Source: Bettongia penicillata ogilbyi | Taxonomy: Eukaryota; Chordata; Mammalia; Diprotodontia; Potoroidae | Length of the DNA stretch: 64,000 bases | Assembly: GCA_023548195.1 (NCBI GenBank) | Contig: JAJHZJ010000756.1 | Location: 1,426,001 to 1,490,000 of the forward strand | Direction: 5' to 3' | Shown here: positions 32,501-41,490 of the stretch, in pieces | Layout: each line of letters opens with the position of its first letter | How positions within the stretch are numbered: the first letter of the stretch is position 1 | Position numbers and translations under genes: made by a program | The notes under the pieces: model-generated | Seen by the model: the letters and a program-made list of their open reading frames with translations, nothing else | Told to the model about the DNA's origin: nothing | Databases searched by the model: none

Positions 32501-34369
32501 GCTGCTGCAAGATTCCCAGTGCAAGGTAGGACAGGGTACCCACTAAGATGCCTTTGGAGAGCTCTGATTTTTTTCTCCTAATAAGCCTAAATTGGCCGAT
32601 ATTCAACTTCTACTCATTATTCATAATTCTGCCTTCTGAGATTAAGGTAGATAATGAAAGATACAAAAAGTCTTACAGGAAATGATGAAGTTGCCCAGTC
32701 AGAACCACCCCTAAAGTATGGGTGGGTTAGGCAACTAATTTTTGCAGGACCTCTGTCCAAATAAACAATTTTATTAAAAATGTATTATAGATAAGGTGGG
32801 TCATGTTTAGTAGCAGTTTTATCCGTGAAGATTTAGAATAATTAGCTTACAACATTCACAACTGTGATTTGAAACATTGAACTGTATAGAGTCCAATGAC
32901 TGTCTACATTTGGATCACTATTGTAGCCTAAAAGACACCTGGAATTAGAACCACTGATGGTTAAAGAGTTAATTTTTCACACTCATCCTCCCTGCTGTTC
33001 ATAACATTCTTCTTCATGTAGTCCAGGAGAAATTGGCTTATCTCACTCCTATACTGCCTTAGAGAGCAGTTGGGTAAAAGTGGGTGCCAGACCTAGAATC
33101 AGGAATACACAGTTTCCTGAATTCAAATCTGGCCTTAGATACCTACTAGCTATGGAGCAAGTCACTTAACCCTGTTTGCCTTCGTTTCCTCATCTGTAAA
33201 ATGATCTGGAGAAGGAAATGCAAAGCATTCCTTGGTGGTAGAGTAGAAAGAATGCTTTATTTAGAGGTAGAGGACCTGGGTTCAGATCCCAGTTCAGTTA
33301 GTAAAATAAGAATTTTGGAGGAAAGAATTTGAAAGAAAATAAGTAGCCTAAAAGAAAAAGTAATAAATTTTACTGATATAATGGGCTCTCCAGTCCCTAC
33401 TATCAATGAAGATAGAAGAGAGGAGTGCAGGGACTCAAAGTGGGGCATCTTTGTTCCTTCTGTTTCAAGACAGATCCATAGAGTGTTAGAACTGCATGGG
33501 AACTTTGTCCATCTGGTCCACTTCTCTCATTTTAAAGATAAGAAAACCAAGACCCATAGACTCTTGGTGCTTCCCTTGTCCTGTTTCTCTTTCTCAATCT
33601 CTATGCACAGGCTGTATCCTAAGGCCCCCAACCAAAGTGGGCCACAATCCTTCTTGGCACCTCTCCACAGGGACTCAGACCGCTACTGCTGTCTCTTTTG
33701 CTAGAAAGAGATAAGAAACTCAGTTCTCTGAATGAACTTTCCAGATATTGTTCCATGACTCCCTAAAGAAAACTTTATGAACCTATGACTTTATGTTTAT
33801 TCCTATTAAATTTCCTATTATTAGATTTGGCTCAGTGCTCTATCTAGCCTCTCAAAATCTTTTGGGTTCCTGACTCTCTTCCTCCTAAACTAATACATTA
33901 GCTATCCTTTCCATCCTTTCCAGTCTTGTGTTATTTGCAGATTTGACAACTATGCCATCTATACCCTCATTCAAGTTCTTGATTTTAAAAATATTCAATA
34001 GCACATGGCCAAAGGCATATACATGGAGTTACAAGCCAGGTCTCTGAATCAGGTCTAAATCTACTTAATGACTGTAGTCTAGCCTACATCTCTTCATTTT
34101 ATCCCCAAGAAGAACAGGATAGATTTCAATTCCTTGGACTCAATTTTCCTTATCTATAAAAAGAAGGAAGCTGAACTAGATGACATGAAATGAAACTTCT
34201 GCTGCATTATTCCACTAGTCTCTCCAGAAAGAGAAGATGATGTTCATTTTTTCATCTTTCTACAGAGCATCCTCTCTGCCCTCCTTCTAACTACTGCTCC
34301 AACCTAAATGTTCTGCCTGATGAGTCTGTTTGGTCCCCACTCACCCCACCAGAGGAACTTCTGGCCCAT
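20498..34369 (-). CDS. CHI3L2: Chitinase-3-like protein 2 (chi-lectin, YKL-39 type), ten exons, intact
   Basis: A secreted GH18 chi-lectin: a family that binds chitin-type oligosaccharides but does not cleave them. Joining ten minus-strand exons (34,345-34,369; 30,706-30,735; 29,070-29,271; 28,267-28,323; 26,646-26,796; 26,002-26,126; 25,565-25,694; 22,703-22,891; 21,740-21,856; 20,498-20,662) gives 1,191 nt, 396 residues and stop, with all phases agreeing. Signal peptide is about residues 1-21, cleaved after GSA, giving YKLVCYF at the mature end. The GH18 motif at residues 133-142 is [11 protein letters not shown]136 and D138 are kept, the catalytic Glu140 is Ile. Expected disulfides are C26-C51 and C305-C369; there is one N-glycosylation sequon (N60-I-S); W357 lies in [29 protein letters not shown] and [14 protein letters not shown] are diagnostic of CHI3L2. 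There is no chitin-binding domain. An in-frame ATG 13 codons upstream (34,406-34,408) is possible, but the second has the better context (GCCATCATGG). The C-terminus is several residues longer than in human. Confidence 0.93.
21225..21570. repeat. Pyrimidine-rich CCTT/CTTT tract in CHI3L2 intron 9
   Basis: About 350 bp of almost pure C and T on the plus strand (purine on the coding strand), an irregular tetranucleotide expansion. Open frames read Ser/Phe/Leu-rich nonsense. Confidence 0.9.
21740..21856 (-). CDS. CHI3L2: CHI3L2 exon 9
   Basis: 117 nt with acceptor GTCAG and donor AAG|GTAAGT. It begins [16 protein letters not shown] with C305, then [20 protein letters not shown]. Phase 0 at both ends. 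Confidence 0.95.
22370..22490 (+). repeat. L2-type LINE 3' tail
   Basis: Shows 'agagggcaaggattttctta', 'ttgtggcacctaccatacc' and 'ctcaatgtttattcagtgat'. Confidence 0.45.
22703..22891 (-). CDS. CHI3L2: CHI3L2 exon 8
   Basis: 189 nt, acceptor CCCAG. It encodes [30 protein letters not shown] and finally PGFLAYYE. The donor GAG|GTACCC keeps GT but is weak beyond it. Compared with exon 8 of the pseudogene, the frame is undamaged. Confidence 0.95.
23385..23524 (+). repeat. MAR1-like SINE, 5' half, ending in a microsatellite
   Basis: Contains 'gtagctaggtggtacattg', 'cctggagtcaggaggactg', 'gtgaccctgggcaagtcac' and 'ccccaattgctttgcc', and runs directly into (AG)32. Confidence 0.85.
23525..23588. repeat. 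(AG)32 microsatellite
   Basis: A perfect dinucleotide run at the 3' end of a SINE, in CHI3L2 intron 7. Confidence 0.97.
24568..24783 (+). repeat. MIR/Ther-1-type SINE
   Basis: Shows 'cctggagtcaggaagacctg', 'tagttatgtgaccat', 'gtgaaatggggatgataat' and the tail 'acatttaataaatgtttg'. Confidence 0.7.
24880..24985. repeat. GATA and TA/CA microsatellite cluster
   Basis: Five or more GATA units are followed by alternating TATA/CATA/TGTA sequence. Confidence 0.85.
25065..25308 (-). repeat. MAR1-like SINE, antisense
   Basis: Complete reverse-complement copy: 'catttgaagttttcttggc', 'aggttaagtgacctgttc', 'aacacagctagtaagtgtc' and 'ccattgtgccacctata'. Confidence 0.85.
25565..25694 (-). CDS. CHI3L2: CHI3L2 exon 7
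   Basis: 130 nt, acceptor TCTAG, donor GTG|GTAGGA. It encodes [18 protein letters not shown], then [11 protein letters not shown] and AYYNV. Ser-Phe replaces the Thr-Tyr of active chitinases in the Met-Thr-Tyr-Asp motif, as in CHI3L2. Confidence 0.95.
26002..26126 (-). CDS. CHI3L2: CHI3L2 exon 6
   Basis: 125 nt, acceptor CATAG, donor AG|GTGAGC. It encodes [20 protein letters not shown] and [17 protein letters not shown]. Size and phase equal exon 6 of the pseudogene. Confidence 0.95.
26646..26796 (-). CDS. CHI3L2: CHI3L2 exon 5 (former catalytic motif)
   Basis: 151 nt, acceptor CCAG, donor CAT|GTATGG. It starts [15 protein letters not shown] and contains [13 protein letters not shown], where the catalytic Glu codon is ATC (Ile). 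It is 15 nt shorter than the true-chitinase exon, as in CHI3L-type proteins, which drop five residues after the motif. Confidence 0.95.
27329..27389. repeat. (TATG)n microsatellite
   Basis: Imperfect TATG/TGTA repeats within CHI3L2 intron 4. Confidence 0.85.
27390..27600 (-). repeat. MIR-type SINE, antisense
   Basis: Shows 'tacattatctcatctgatc', 'ttttaccgatgaagaaactg' and a diverged remainder. Confidence 0.55.
27840..28040 (+). repeat. MIR-type SINE
   Basis: Shows 'tacctggattcaaactctcc', 'aactgggtaatcatgg' and 'tgtaaaatggtttataaacc'. Confidence 0.5.
28115..28240 (+). repeat. L2-type LINE 3' tail, next to exon 4
   Basis: Contains 'agtctccctgagggcagg', 'cagtacttggcatatgg' and 'taataaatgtttgttgactg'. 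It ends about 30 bp from the exon-4 donor. Confidence 0.6.
28267..28323 (-). CDS. CHI3L2: CHI3L2 exon 4 (57-nt exon)
   Basis: Acceptor TTGCAG, donor GG|GTAAGC. It reads [18 protein letters not shown]. The invariant Gly-Gly-Trp of chitinases is Gly-Gly-Phe here. It is exactly the size of the exon that carries TGA in the neighbouring pseudogene. Confidence 0.95.
29070..29271 (-). CDS. CHI3L2: CHI3L2 exon 3, with a non-canonical GC donor
   Basis: 202 nt, the standard family size. Acceptor ATAG. It encodes [19 protein letters not shown], then [15 protein letters not shown] and [10 protein letters not shown]. At the expected phase-2 end the sequence is AAAAG|GCCAGT, so the donor is GC instead of GT. 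The next GT (CCA|GTGGGA) would break phase with exon 4. Confidence 0.9.
29360..29990 (+). repeat. CR1/L3-like old repeat, long copy
   Basis: Contains 'cctcctgaggcagttccc', 'ctccaattaggaagtg', 'gctccaggaagggagcac' and 'ccagatttggcctgagtagg'. This is the longest copy of the family also seen at 13,440, 22,250 and 62,700. It fills most of CHI3L2 intron 2. Confidence 0.5.
30301..30450. repeat. (CAC/CAT)n trinucleotide tract
   Basis: About 150 bp of imperfect CAC, CAT and CATCAC triplets. It reads Thr/Ile/His or Met/Val in various frames and is not coding. Confidence 0.92.
30450..30665 (-). repeat. MIR-type SINE, antisense
   Basis: Shows 'ctcattttatcctttcag', 'agatgaggaaactgagtc' and 'cccattatgccagacat'. 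It adjoins the triplet tract and ends 40 bp from the exon-2 donor. Confidence 0.65.
30706..30735 (-). CDS. CHI3L2: CHI3L2 exon 2 (30-nt signal peptide exon)
   Basis: Acceptor CTGCAG, donor GGTG|GTAAGT, phase 1 at both ends. It encodes FVALMLIQG, the hydrophobic core of the signal peptide. It is a mini-exon that only the family gene structure reveals. Confidence 0.92.
32250..32520. repeat. GCTAAC-rich block and imperfect CTG/CTA triplet tract
   Basis: First come scattered 'gctaac', 'gctagc' and 'attagcaac' words (32,255-32,390). Then about 100 bp of triplets dominated by ctg, cta and gct (32,415-32,510), ending in a pure (CTG)5-type run. It lies in CHI3L2 intron 1. Confidence 0.7.
33060..33235 (+). 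repeat. MAR1-like SINE
   Basis: Shows 'agcagttgggtaaaagtggg' (diverged head), 'gaattcaaatctggcctt', 'caagtcacttaaccctg' and 'gatctggagaaggaaatg'. Confidence 0.75.
33840..34060 (+). repeat. CR1/L3-like old repeat fragment
   Basis: Blocks 'tatttgcagatttgacaac', 'atgccatctataccctc' and 'caatagcacatggccaaagg' are typical of the same broad family as 29,360-29,990. Confidence 0.4.
34345..34369 (-). CDS. CHI3L2: CHI3L2 exon 1 (start exon)
   Basis: Encodes MGQKFLWW and the first base of the next codon; donor GGG|GTGAGT. The chosen ATG (34,367-34,369) gives a normal signal peptide of about 21 residues. An upstream in-frame ATG at 34,406-34,408 would add 13 mostly polar residues. Human CHI3L2 also has two nearby Met codons and a similar Gln-Lys-x-Leu-Trp motif. 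Confidence 0.88.
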
Positions 34370-34433
34370 GATGGCAACTTGCAGTTTAGCAGCTTGCTCT
34401 GTCTTCATGTTCTTGGGTCCTTCTGTGTCCCGA

Positions 34434-34441
34434 TTTTAAAA
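34434..34441 (-). promoter_or_regulatory. TATA-like element upstream of CHI3L2
   Basis: TTTTAAAA on the minus strand, about 65 bp before the second ATG, would place a start site near 34,405-34,410, at or just before the first ATG. If so, only the second ATG would be reliably in the transcript. The evidence is a short match only. Confidence 0.3.
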
Positions 34442-37170
34442 GCCTGACTTACAGGAAGGAAGCTGTACAATCCACCCAACAATCTCGTTGCCCCTCCCTG
34501 ACTTCATTCACCTTGCACAACTTTCTGGAAGTCAGGCATACACTTAAGCAATGGCTTCTCTCAAGTTGTCACAAGTTGTATTCTCTCAACATGTTACAAG
34601 GATTTAGAGGAACAACCCCATAGGGCTAAGATACGCTTACCTTAAGATACGCAACTCTGACCTCCTCCCTGGTCCCATATACCTTACTCTGAAGTCAAGA
34701 TCTTCCTGACACGCATTTTTAAATAAATGTTTCTGTAAATTCATAAAATTACATTCATAAGATTCCAATGGAAGGCAATTATGTGGAAATGTAGTTATCA
34801 AAATACTTTTTAAAAATAAGTTCCGATACCAAATTAAGAACCTCTTCTCTATATATCTGAACCCTATGGTCATTTTACATATAAGGAACTTAAGACTTAG
34901 GGGAGGTTAAACATAAGCTTGAATACAGATCTTTAGACTTCAAATCTCCATCTTTTCCCATGACAACACATACCACTTTTCTCTAGATCATATTATCTCC
35001 TTCATATTTCAGTAGAACTGTCCATCCACTGCCTTGTGCAGGTGCACTCCCTAATGAACAAAGGTCAACTATCATAAGGAAGAACTTTCCCTAAATGACA
35101 AAGCTCATGGTCACCCCACACCAACCTGGCTTGGTGCTTTTCTCATAGAAGTGATCTGTGTTCTTACTTTTCTTCTCATGTATCCTAAGGGATCCCATTT
35201 AGATAGCTAGACAGAAAGTTCCATTTCCCCACTCCTATTCTTACCTTGAGCTAACCTCTTTGTCTCCCTAGCAATTACAGGAAAGAAGGTCCCTTGTCTT
35301 GTGAACATAGGGGCTCCTTTTTCTGTTTTGACCAAGGACACTCTCCCTGATGTCCCCACTCCAATAGGACTGTCTTGGTTGGGAGAGGTTAACCTCTTAC
35401 GGAGTCTCTGAATCTCTTTCAGTTTCCTTCTTGGGTCTCCAGTGTGAACACTCATTCCTTCTGATCTCTTGTTTCCCATTAGCCCTCTGGGCCAGGGCCT
35501 TTCAGGTTTCTGGAAGTACCCTAACCACTACTCCAGTAGTATGTTCCTGATCTACCAGTCCTACTGTTGCCTCTGTTGCGAGAGCCCATTTCAGAATGAT
35601 TCTGATGGTTCCTGGTTTGCCTCAGTTCCCTCCACTCTTTGAACCTCCAATGAGGCTCATGTTGGCCAATGCAAGATGATTCCCTTCACCCAAATTTGAC
35701 CTTTCCATCCTGAAAACAATTTTCATTCTCCAAAGAGGCAGAGGAAGGCACGATGCCCATTGTTTATGACTTCATTTCCCAGGGCTTAGTGGTCCCCACC
35801 CCATTTCCTTGTAACATCCCTTGTAACTTGCCAAACTCAAGGTGGGGAAATTTTTTGTTGATGGGAAGAGTTATTCAAAATTCGCACCTTATCAATGCCT
35901 GTGTCAACCCCCTTCATCCTATTGTTCCTAATCCGATTTACATTAGTTTGGAGCTAGGGAAAGTGGGTTGGCATTCAGGTATGGCTAAGGAATGTTAATT
36001 GCTTTACAAGGCTCAATTTTCTCCAAAAATCTTGGCCTGGAAATCAGAACCATCCCAATCAGGTCTGCCCTCCCTCCTCTAGCCTCCTCCCTGGAAACCA
36101 AATGTCCCCTAATTTTGACAAGGAGATAAAAAAAAAGAAAGAAGAGCTGTCCCCTGGAGAAGGACTAGCTCAAGTTGTTCTCTGCTTTTCTGTAAATAGA
36201 GGTGAGGGTGCTATTCAGACTGGTAAGCCAGTGAGTTCTCTGGGGGTTGGAAGTGATCACATTACTCCACCATGCCTTGTAAGCCATACTGAGAAATGGG
36301 GTCTGACAAAATGAGGTAAAGGATAGATTACACAGCATTATCATTAAATGATACAACATAATATTAATCTTCCTCATTAACAACACAAGATAACATTTTA
36401 AAGTTTTTATTATTTGTTATTTTACTATTTTACAGGCAGCATGGGATTAAAGACAAAAAAGACAAAAGACAAAAAAGAAAGACCTTCACCCTTTTAGTCT
36501 TTCCTCCCCCTCCCCATTATTTTGTCCTGGTATTGCTGTTGTTTAGTCATTTTCAGTCTTGTTCCACTCTTTGTGATTCCATTCTGTGTTTCCTTGGCAA
36601 TGATACTGGAGGAGTTTGCCATTCCTTCTCCAAATCACTTTGATGAGGAAACTGAGGCAAACAAGGTTAAATGACTTGTCCAGGGTCACACAGCTAATAA
36701 GTGTCTGGGGTCAGATTTGAACTCAGAAAGAAACACCACTGTGCCACTAGTCAACCCCACACCTAGGACACCAATAGTTTACAGCAAAGATATCCACCAC
36801 TGAACAAAGATTCTCCAAAGGATGAAATATATGATTCTGGAAAGGAATGCTTCTGCATATACCTTTGTTTACTTTTCATTCTCACATGTGCTACTTGAAA
36901 ATCCTTTGCTAGCTGGGAGCTAGCCTGTCTGAAGTACCCTAGATCTGACCAAGGAAGAACTGGAGTAAATACTCTGTCATTGTGGATAGGGTTTGTCATG
37001 TTCCATTCTGAAGCCTAGCCTCAGTTAACTTCTCCAGTCCCTTCTCTTCAAGTGTTCTCTTCAAGTTCCTTAATATCTCAGGATTCCAGGCTATGAATTT
37101 CCAAAAAGTCGGCGCTCTGACTTACCAGGAGTTCTCTGAATAAATGAAATCACAGGAGCCAACCAGAGCA
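34442..37170. other. Gene-free region upstream of CHI3L2
   Basis: No exon is supported on either strand, including any exon of DENND2D, which neighbours CHI3L2 in human. It holds a MAR1-like SINE at 36,520-36,745. Open frames near 35,207-35,479 and 36,102-36,314 show no recognisable family features. The rest looks unique. Confidence 0.5.
36520..36745 (-). repeat. MAR1-like SINE, antisense
   Basis: Shows 'tgtttccttggcaatgatac', 'gaggaaactgaggcaaac', 'gacttgtccagggtcacac' and 'gtctggggtcagatttg'. Confidence 0.85.
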
Positions 37171-37300
37171 GGGCAAGACATTAACATAATGGAATATTAT
37201 TTTGTGATTAAAAAGTGATAAATAAGCAATATTCATGGAAATATGGAAAAACTTACATCAGATGATACAGGGTAAAATGAGTGGAACCAGAAATACTTAT
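37170..37300 (+). repeat. L1 3'-region fragment
   Basis: 'atggaatattattttgtg' and 'gagtggaaccagaaatac' match the end-of-ORF2 region of the better copy near 49,030-49,140. Confidence 0.5.
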
Positions 37301-37381
37301 AGAATACTCACACATATACACACACACATATATAAACACACATATACATATATATGTACATATACAAATGTATGTATTGTA

Positions 37382-37498
37382 CTTGGCAGCTAGGTGACAC
37401 ATTGGATAAAGAGCCAGGTCTGAAGTCAGGAAAATAATCCTTCTGAGTTCAAATCTTGCCTCATACACTTACGACCCCTGTGACCCTGAGCAAGCCTC
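37382..37498 (+). repeat. MAR1-like SINE, 5' part (split by an LTR)
   Basis: Head 'ggcagctaggtgacacattg' to 'gtgaccctgagcaagcc'. The element stops at 37,498 and its 3' half resumes at 38,327. Confidence 0.8.
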
Positions 37499-38326
37499 TG
37501 TGATGCATAAATTCATTTGGACATTCTGACCTTGCTCAATATGCCTGCAATCTGACTCTAACTAATCTTATTCCTAGCCAGACTTTGAAGGCCTGTTTAT
37601 GATGTTTGCTCGTGGGAGGGCACCACTCCTCCCTAACTAAGCATTTCTAAACAGGAATGCTCTGGAGGATGTCTTGAGGACAGTTCCTTTCCCACGGATC
37701 ACACATTTGATTGCCAAAATGCCTTCTTGGTTAAGAGTAACTACTAAAGGCAGGTAGTCCTGAATCATTTCTGGGAATCTTCCCTGTGGTGGGGATGCCC
37801 AGTCCAGGCCTTCCTTTCAAGACTCTGCTGTCTGAGCCAGCACACCCCAGCCTTGTGATCCAGATGGAGATAATTTGCCTCTTGGTGCTGATCAAATGTG
37901 GTAAGATTGGATAACTATTGAGACTCACTGACTGTGACATAACTACGGAGACTCCCTGATGGTGACATAACTAGACAGAACATTACTGATTGAGACCTAT
38001 TTTATTAATAAATATTTGTAACAATTGGCACTTAGTAATAATATTAATAAATATTAGTAATAATTAGTAATAAATAATATTTAATTGTAATAATTGGCAC
38101 TTAGTAATAATATTTAATAAATATTAGTAAAATATAAAGTAAATAGTAAATAATTAGTAATAATAAACTAATTAGTAAAATTAGTACTAATACTAATTAG
38201 TAATTAGTAAAATATAATTAAGAAATATAGTAACAATATACATATATTTATATATATATAAACTTGAGACTGTGTCATTTCTGAAACTAAATTAAGCTGC
38301 AGAAAATAAAGTTGCTTTGCAACACA
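37499..38326 (+). mobile_element. Probable solo LTR of an endogenous retrovirus
   Basis: The block begins TGTGATG and ends AACACA. It carries AATAAA at 38,305-38,310 followed by GTTGCTTTGCAAC, a normal LTR arrangement of polyadenylation signal near the end. It interrupts a MAR1-like SINE exactly between its two halves, with short CTCT-like flanks (37,495-37,498 and 38,327-38,330). No internal viral genes are present. An AT-rich expansion lies inside. The LTR family is not identified. Confidence 0.55.
38000..38265. repeat. AT-rich (TAGTAATAA)-type expansion inside the LTR
   Basis: Many imperfect copies of 'ttagtaataa' and 'taataaatatt', including two longer direct repeats of 'aattggcacttagtaataat' (about 38,023 and 38,092). 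Confidence 0.8.
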
Positions 38327-38455
38327 CTCTCTCAACCATATTCACCTCATTTTCCTCATCTGTAAAATGAGCTGGAGAAGAAAATAGCAAACCACTTCAG
38401 TAACTCTACCAAAAAAACTTCAAATGGAGTTAAGAGGAGTCTTGAAATGACTAAT
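38327..38455 (+). repeat. MAR1-like SINE, 3' part
   Basis: 'ctcatctgtaaaatgagctg', 'atagcaaaccacttcag' and 'aaatggagttaagaggag' continue the SINE whose first half is 37,382-37,498. Confidence 0.8.
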
Positions 38456-38574
38456 AGCAGAAATAACATACTGTATGACATTGAGTAAATCTTCAAACAA
38501 TATGTAAATGTTAATTATTATTAAGAAGAAAAGTTTTAGGTACATAGGTGATAGGTGATAGTCTTGGAGTCATA

Positions 38575-38726
38575 AAGAATTTATTTCAAATCCTGCCCTG
38601 GATACTTACTAGCTGTGTGACCCTGGGCAAGTCAGTTAATCATTCTCAGCCTCCATTTCTTCATCTGTAAAATGGGGGTAATAATAGCAATTACCTTCCA
38701 CAGGATTGTTGTAAAGATCAAATGAG
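38575..38726 (+). repeat. MIR/Ther-1-type SINE, 5' part (split by a HAL1-type element)
   Basis: 'gtgtgaccctgggcaagtc', 'catctgtaaaatgggggt' and 'caggattgttgtaaagatc' are present. It is broken at 38,726 and resumes at 41,491 with 'gatcaaatgagataatc'. Confidence 0.8.
38713..38726 (+). repeat. 5' target-site duplication of HAL1-type copy 1
   Basis: AAAGATCAAATGAG, identical to 41,491-41,504. Confidence 0.9.
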
Positions 38727-39582
38727 GGGTGGAGCCAAGATGGCGGAGTAGAAAGACTCACGTATGCTAGCTCCGAACCCACAGCCCATATATTTCCTGC
38801 AAGAAGAACTCCCCATGAATTCTGGAGCAGTGCAAGGCACACAGAAACACAGTGGAAAAGATTTCTGTTCCAGAGAGCCCTGGAAAGCTGACCCCAAAGG
38901 TCCATCGCACCCCATAAAGAAGAGCCCACCCTTGCACTACCCTGGCTATGGCCCCAGAGGAGGAGATCCGAGCAGGCTTCAGGGACGGAACCACCAGCGG
39001 CCGGGAAGGTCCCTCTGCCCACAGGCACTACAGGTCAGTGAGAGAGACTTCTGGGCTGGCCAAGAGAGGAGCAGGGTGTCTCCATGACTCAGGCCCCTTG
39101 GGAGGCAGCAGCGGCGGTCCCCGAGAATCCAGGATCAGCAGGCAGAAGTTCAGAGCCATTACGGAAGGTCTCTGCGTGAAGCCCCTGAGGGAACTGAGCC
39201 TGGGAGGTGGCTCTGCCCCCACCCCAGCAGCAGAACTTAAGCTCACATTGAATAGCAGCCTCACCTGCCCCTGAAAGCCCATTTGAATCTCAGATCCCAA
39301 GCACTAGCTGGGCAGATCTAGGCAGGGGTGGAGAGAAATCTCAGAAGTCAAGTAACTGGCTGGGAAAAGGCCCAGAAAAGGGAAGAAAAATAAGACTATA
39401 GAGAGCTACTTTGAGGAGGTACAGATGTTCCCACCTTTCAATTTTGATGACAAGGAACTATTCTTACAATCACGGAAAGATGTGGAGGTCCGGGCCTCTG
39501 TATCCCAGACATCCAAGTTGAATGTCCGGTAGGGTCAGGACATGGAAGAGCCAAAAAGGATTTTGAAAATCAAGTTAGACAG

Positions 39583-40104
39583 GTGGAGGAAAAACTGGGA
39601 AGAGAAATGAGAGAGATGCAAGAAAAGCATGAAAAGCGGGTCAATACCTTGCTAAAGGACACCCAAAAAAATGCTGAAGAAAATAACACCTTGAAAAATA
39701 GGCTCACTCAATTGGAAAAAGAGGTTCAAAAAGCCAATGAGGAGAAGAATGCTTTCAAAAGCACAATTAGCCAAATGGAAAAAGAGGGTCAAAAGCTCAC
39801 TGAAGAGAATAGTTCTCTCAAAATTAGAATGGAACAGATGGAGGCTAATGACTTTCTGAGAAACCAAGAAATCATAAAACAAAAACAAAAGAATGAAAAA
39901 ATGGAAGAGAATGTGAAATATCTCATGGGAAAAACAACTGACCTGGAAAATAGATCCAGGAGAGACAATTTAAAAATTATGGGACTACCTGAAAGCCATG
40001 ATCAAAAAAAGAGCCTAGACATCATCTTCCATGAAATTATCAAGGAAAACTGCCCTGATATTCTACAACCAGAGGGCAAAATAAGTATTGAAAGAATCCA
40101 TTGA
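39583..40104 (+). pseudogene. ORF1 RNA-binding protein of the HAL1-type element, partial
   Basis: 173 residues remain open. The first part (about residues 1-110) is a Lys/Glu-rich coiled coil with heptad-like Leu and Met spacing. It then reaches RSRRDNLKIMGLPES, the start of the L1 ORF1p RRM domain, and IIKENCPDI. Frame losses occur at both ends: upstream, the proper start near 39,542 is out of frame by one base, and after 40,104 a one-base change cuts the C-terminal domain, whose remains (ETPRNIVAKFQNSQ and so on) are readable to about 40,316. ORF1p is the RNA chaperone of L1 particles. No function is expected of this copy. Confidence 0.85.
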
Positions 40105-40603
40105 TCACCGCCTGAAAGAGATCCAAAAAGAGAAACTCCTAGGAACATTGTGGCCAAATTCCAGAACTCCCAGGTTAAGGAGAAAATCTTACAGGCAGTT
40201 AGAAAGAAACAATTCCAGTATTGTGGAAATACAATCAGGATAACACAAGATCTAGCAGCTTCAATGTTAAGGGATCAAAGGGTGTGGAATAGGATATTCC
40301 AGAAGTCAAAGAACTAGGACTCAAACCAAGAATCACCTACCCAGCAAAACTGAGTATAATACTTTAGGGGAAAATATGGTCTTTCAATGAAACAGAGAAC
40401 TTTCAAGCATTCTTGATCAAAAGTCCAGAGCTGAAAAGAAAATTTGACTCTCAAACACAAGAATGAGAAGAAGCATGAAAAAGTAAACAGCAAAGAGAAG
40501 TCATGAGGGACTTACCAAAGGTGAACTCTTTACATTCCAACATGGAAAGACAATATTTGTAACTCTTAAAATTTTTTCAGTATCTGGGTAGTTGGTGGGA
40601 TTA

Positions 40604-40672
40604 TGCACATACACATACACACACACATATACACGCATACACACACACATACACACATGCACGCACATACAG
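40604..40672. repeat. (CA)n-rich microsatellite in the HAL1 3' UTR
   Basis: Imperfect CACA/CATA repeats. The corresponding place in copy 2 (about 53,667) has only a trace. Confidence 0.85.
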
Positions 40673-41490
40673 AGACAGAGAGCACAGAGTGAATTGAATA
40701 GGATGAGACCATATCTTAAAAGAAATTAAGGTAAATGGTGAGAGAGAAATGTAGTGGGAGGAAAGAGGGTGAAATGGAATGGGGTAAATTTTATCTCATT
40801 CAAGAGGCAAGCAGGAGACTTTTTTAGTGGAGGGAAACAGGAGAGCTGAGAAAAAAAAACAAGAAGTTTGCCCTCATCACATTCGACTAAAGGAAGGAAT
40901 AAAATGCACACTCATTTTGGTATGAAAACCTACCTTACAATACAGGAAAGTGGGAGAGAAGGAGATAAGCAGGGAGAGGGGAATGATGGGAGGGAGGGCA
41001 ATGGGAGGAGGGAGTAATTTGAAGTCAACACTCGGGGAGGGACAGGATCAAAAGACAGAATAGAAACAATGGGGGGCAAGATAGCATGGAGGGAAATACA
41101 GTTAGTGTTACACAACACGACTATTATGGAAGTCATTTGCAAAACTACACAGATAGGGCCTATATTGAATTGCCTGCCTTCCCAAAGGGAATGGGTGGGG
41201 AGGAAGGGATGGGGAGAATTTGGAACTCAAAATTTTAGGAAAAACTGTTTAGCATTGTTGTTGCTACTAGGAAATAAGAAATACAGGTAATGGGGAATAG
41301 AAAGTCATCTGGCCCTACAGGACAAAAGAGAAGATGAGGACAAGAGAAGGGAGGGATGATAGAAGAGAGGGCAGATTGGTGATAGGGAAAATTAAATTGC
41401 CCAGTGTATTGGGGTGGGGGCAGGGGACAAAAGGGGAGAAAATTTGGAACCCAGAATTTTGTGAAAATGAATGTAAGAAGTTAAATAAAA

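Larger units (their letters stand above)
38727..41490 (+). mobile_element. HAL1-type (half-L1) retrotransposon, copy 1, full length
   Basis: It starts GGGTGGAGCCAAGATGGCGG, the usual L1-type 5' end in marsupials. It has about 800 bp of 5' UTR, a single ORF1-like region (39,545-40,320) and then a purine-rich 3' UTR ending in a short A-tail, with no reverse-transcriptase ORF2 between. It is about 2.76 kb and is flanked by a perfect 14-bp target-site duplication. It therefore must have been copied with enzymes supplied by another L1. A second copy of the same structure lies at 51,888-54,496, so the missing ORF2 is a family property and not a deletion in this copy. Confidence 0.82.
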
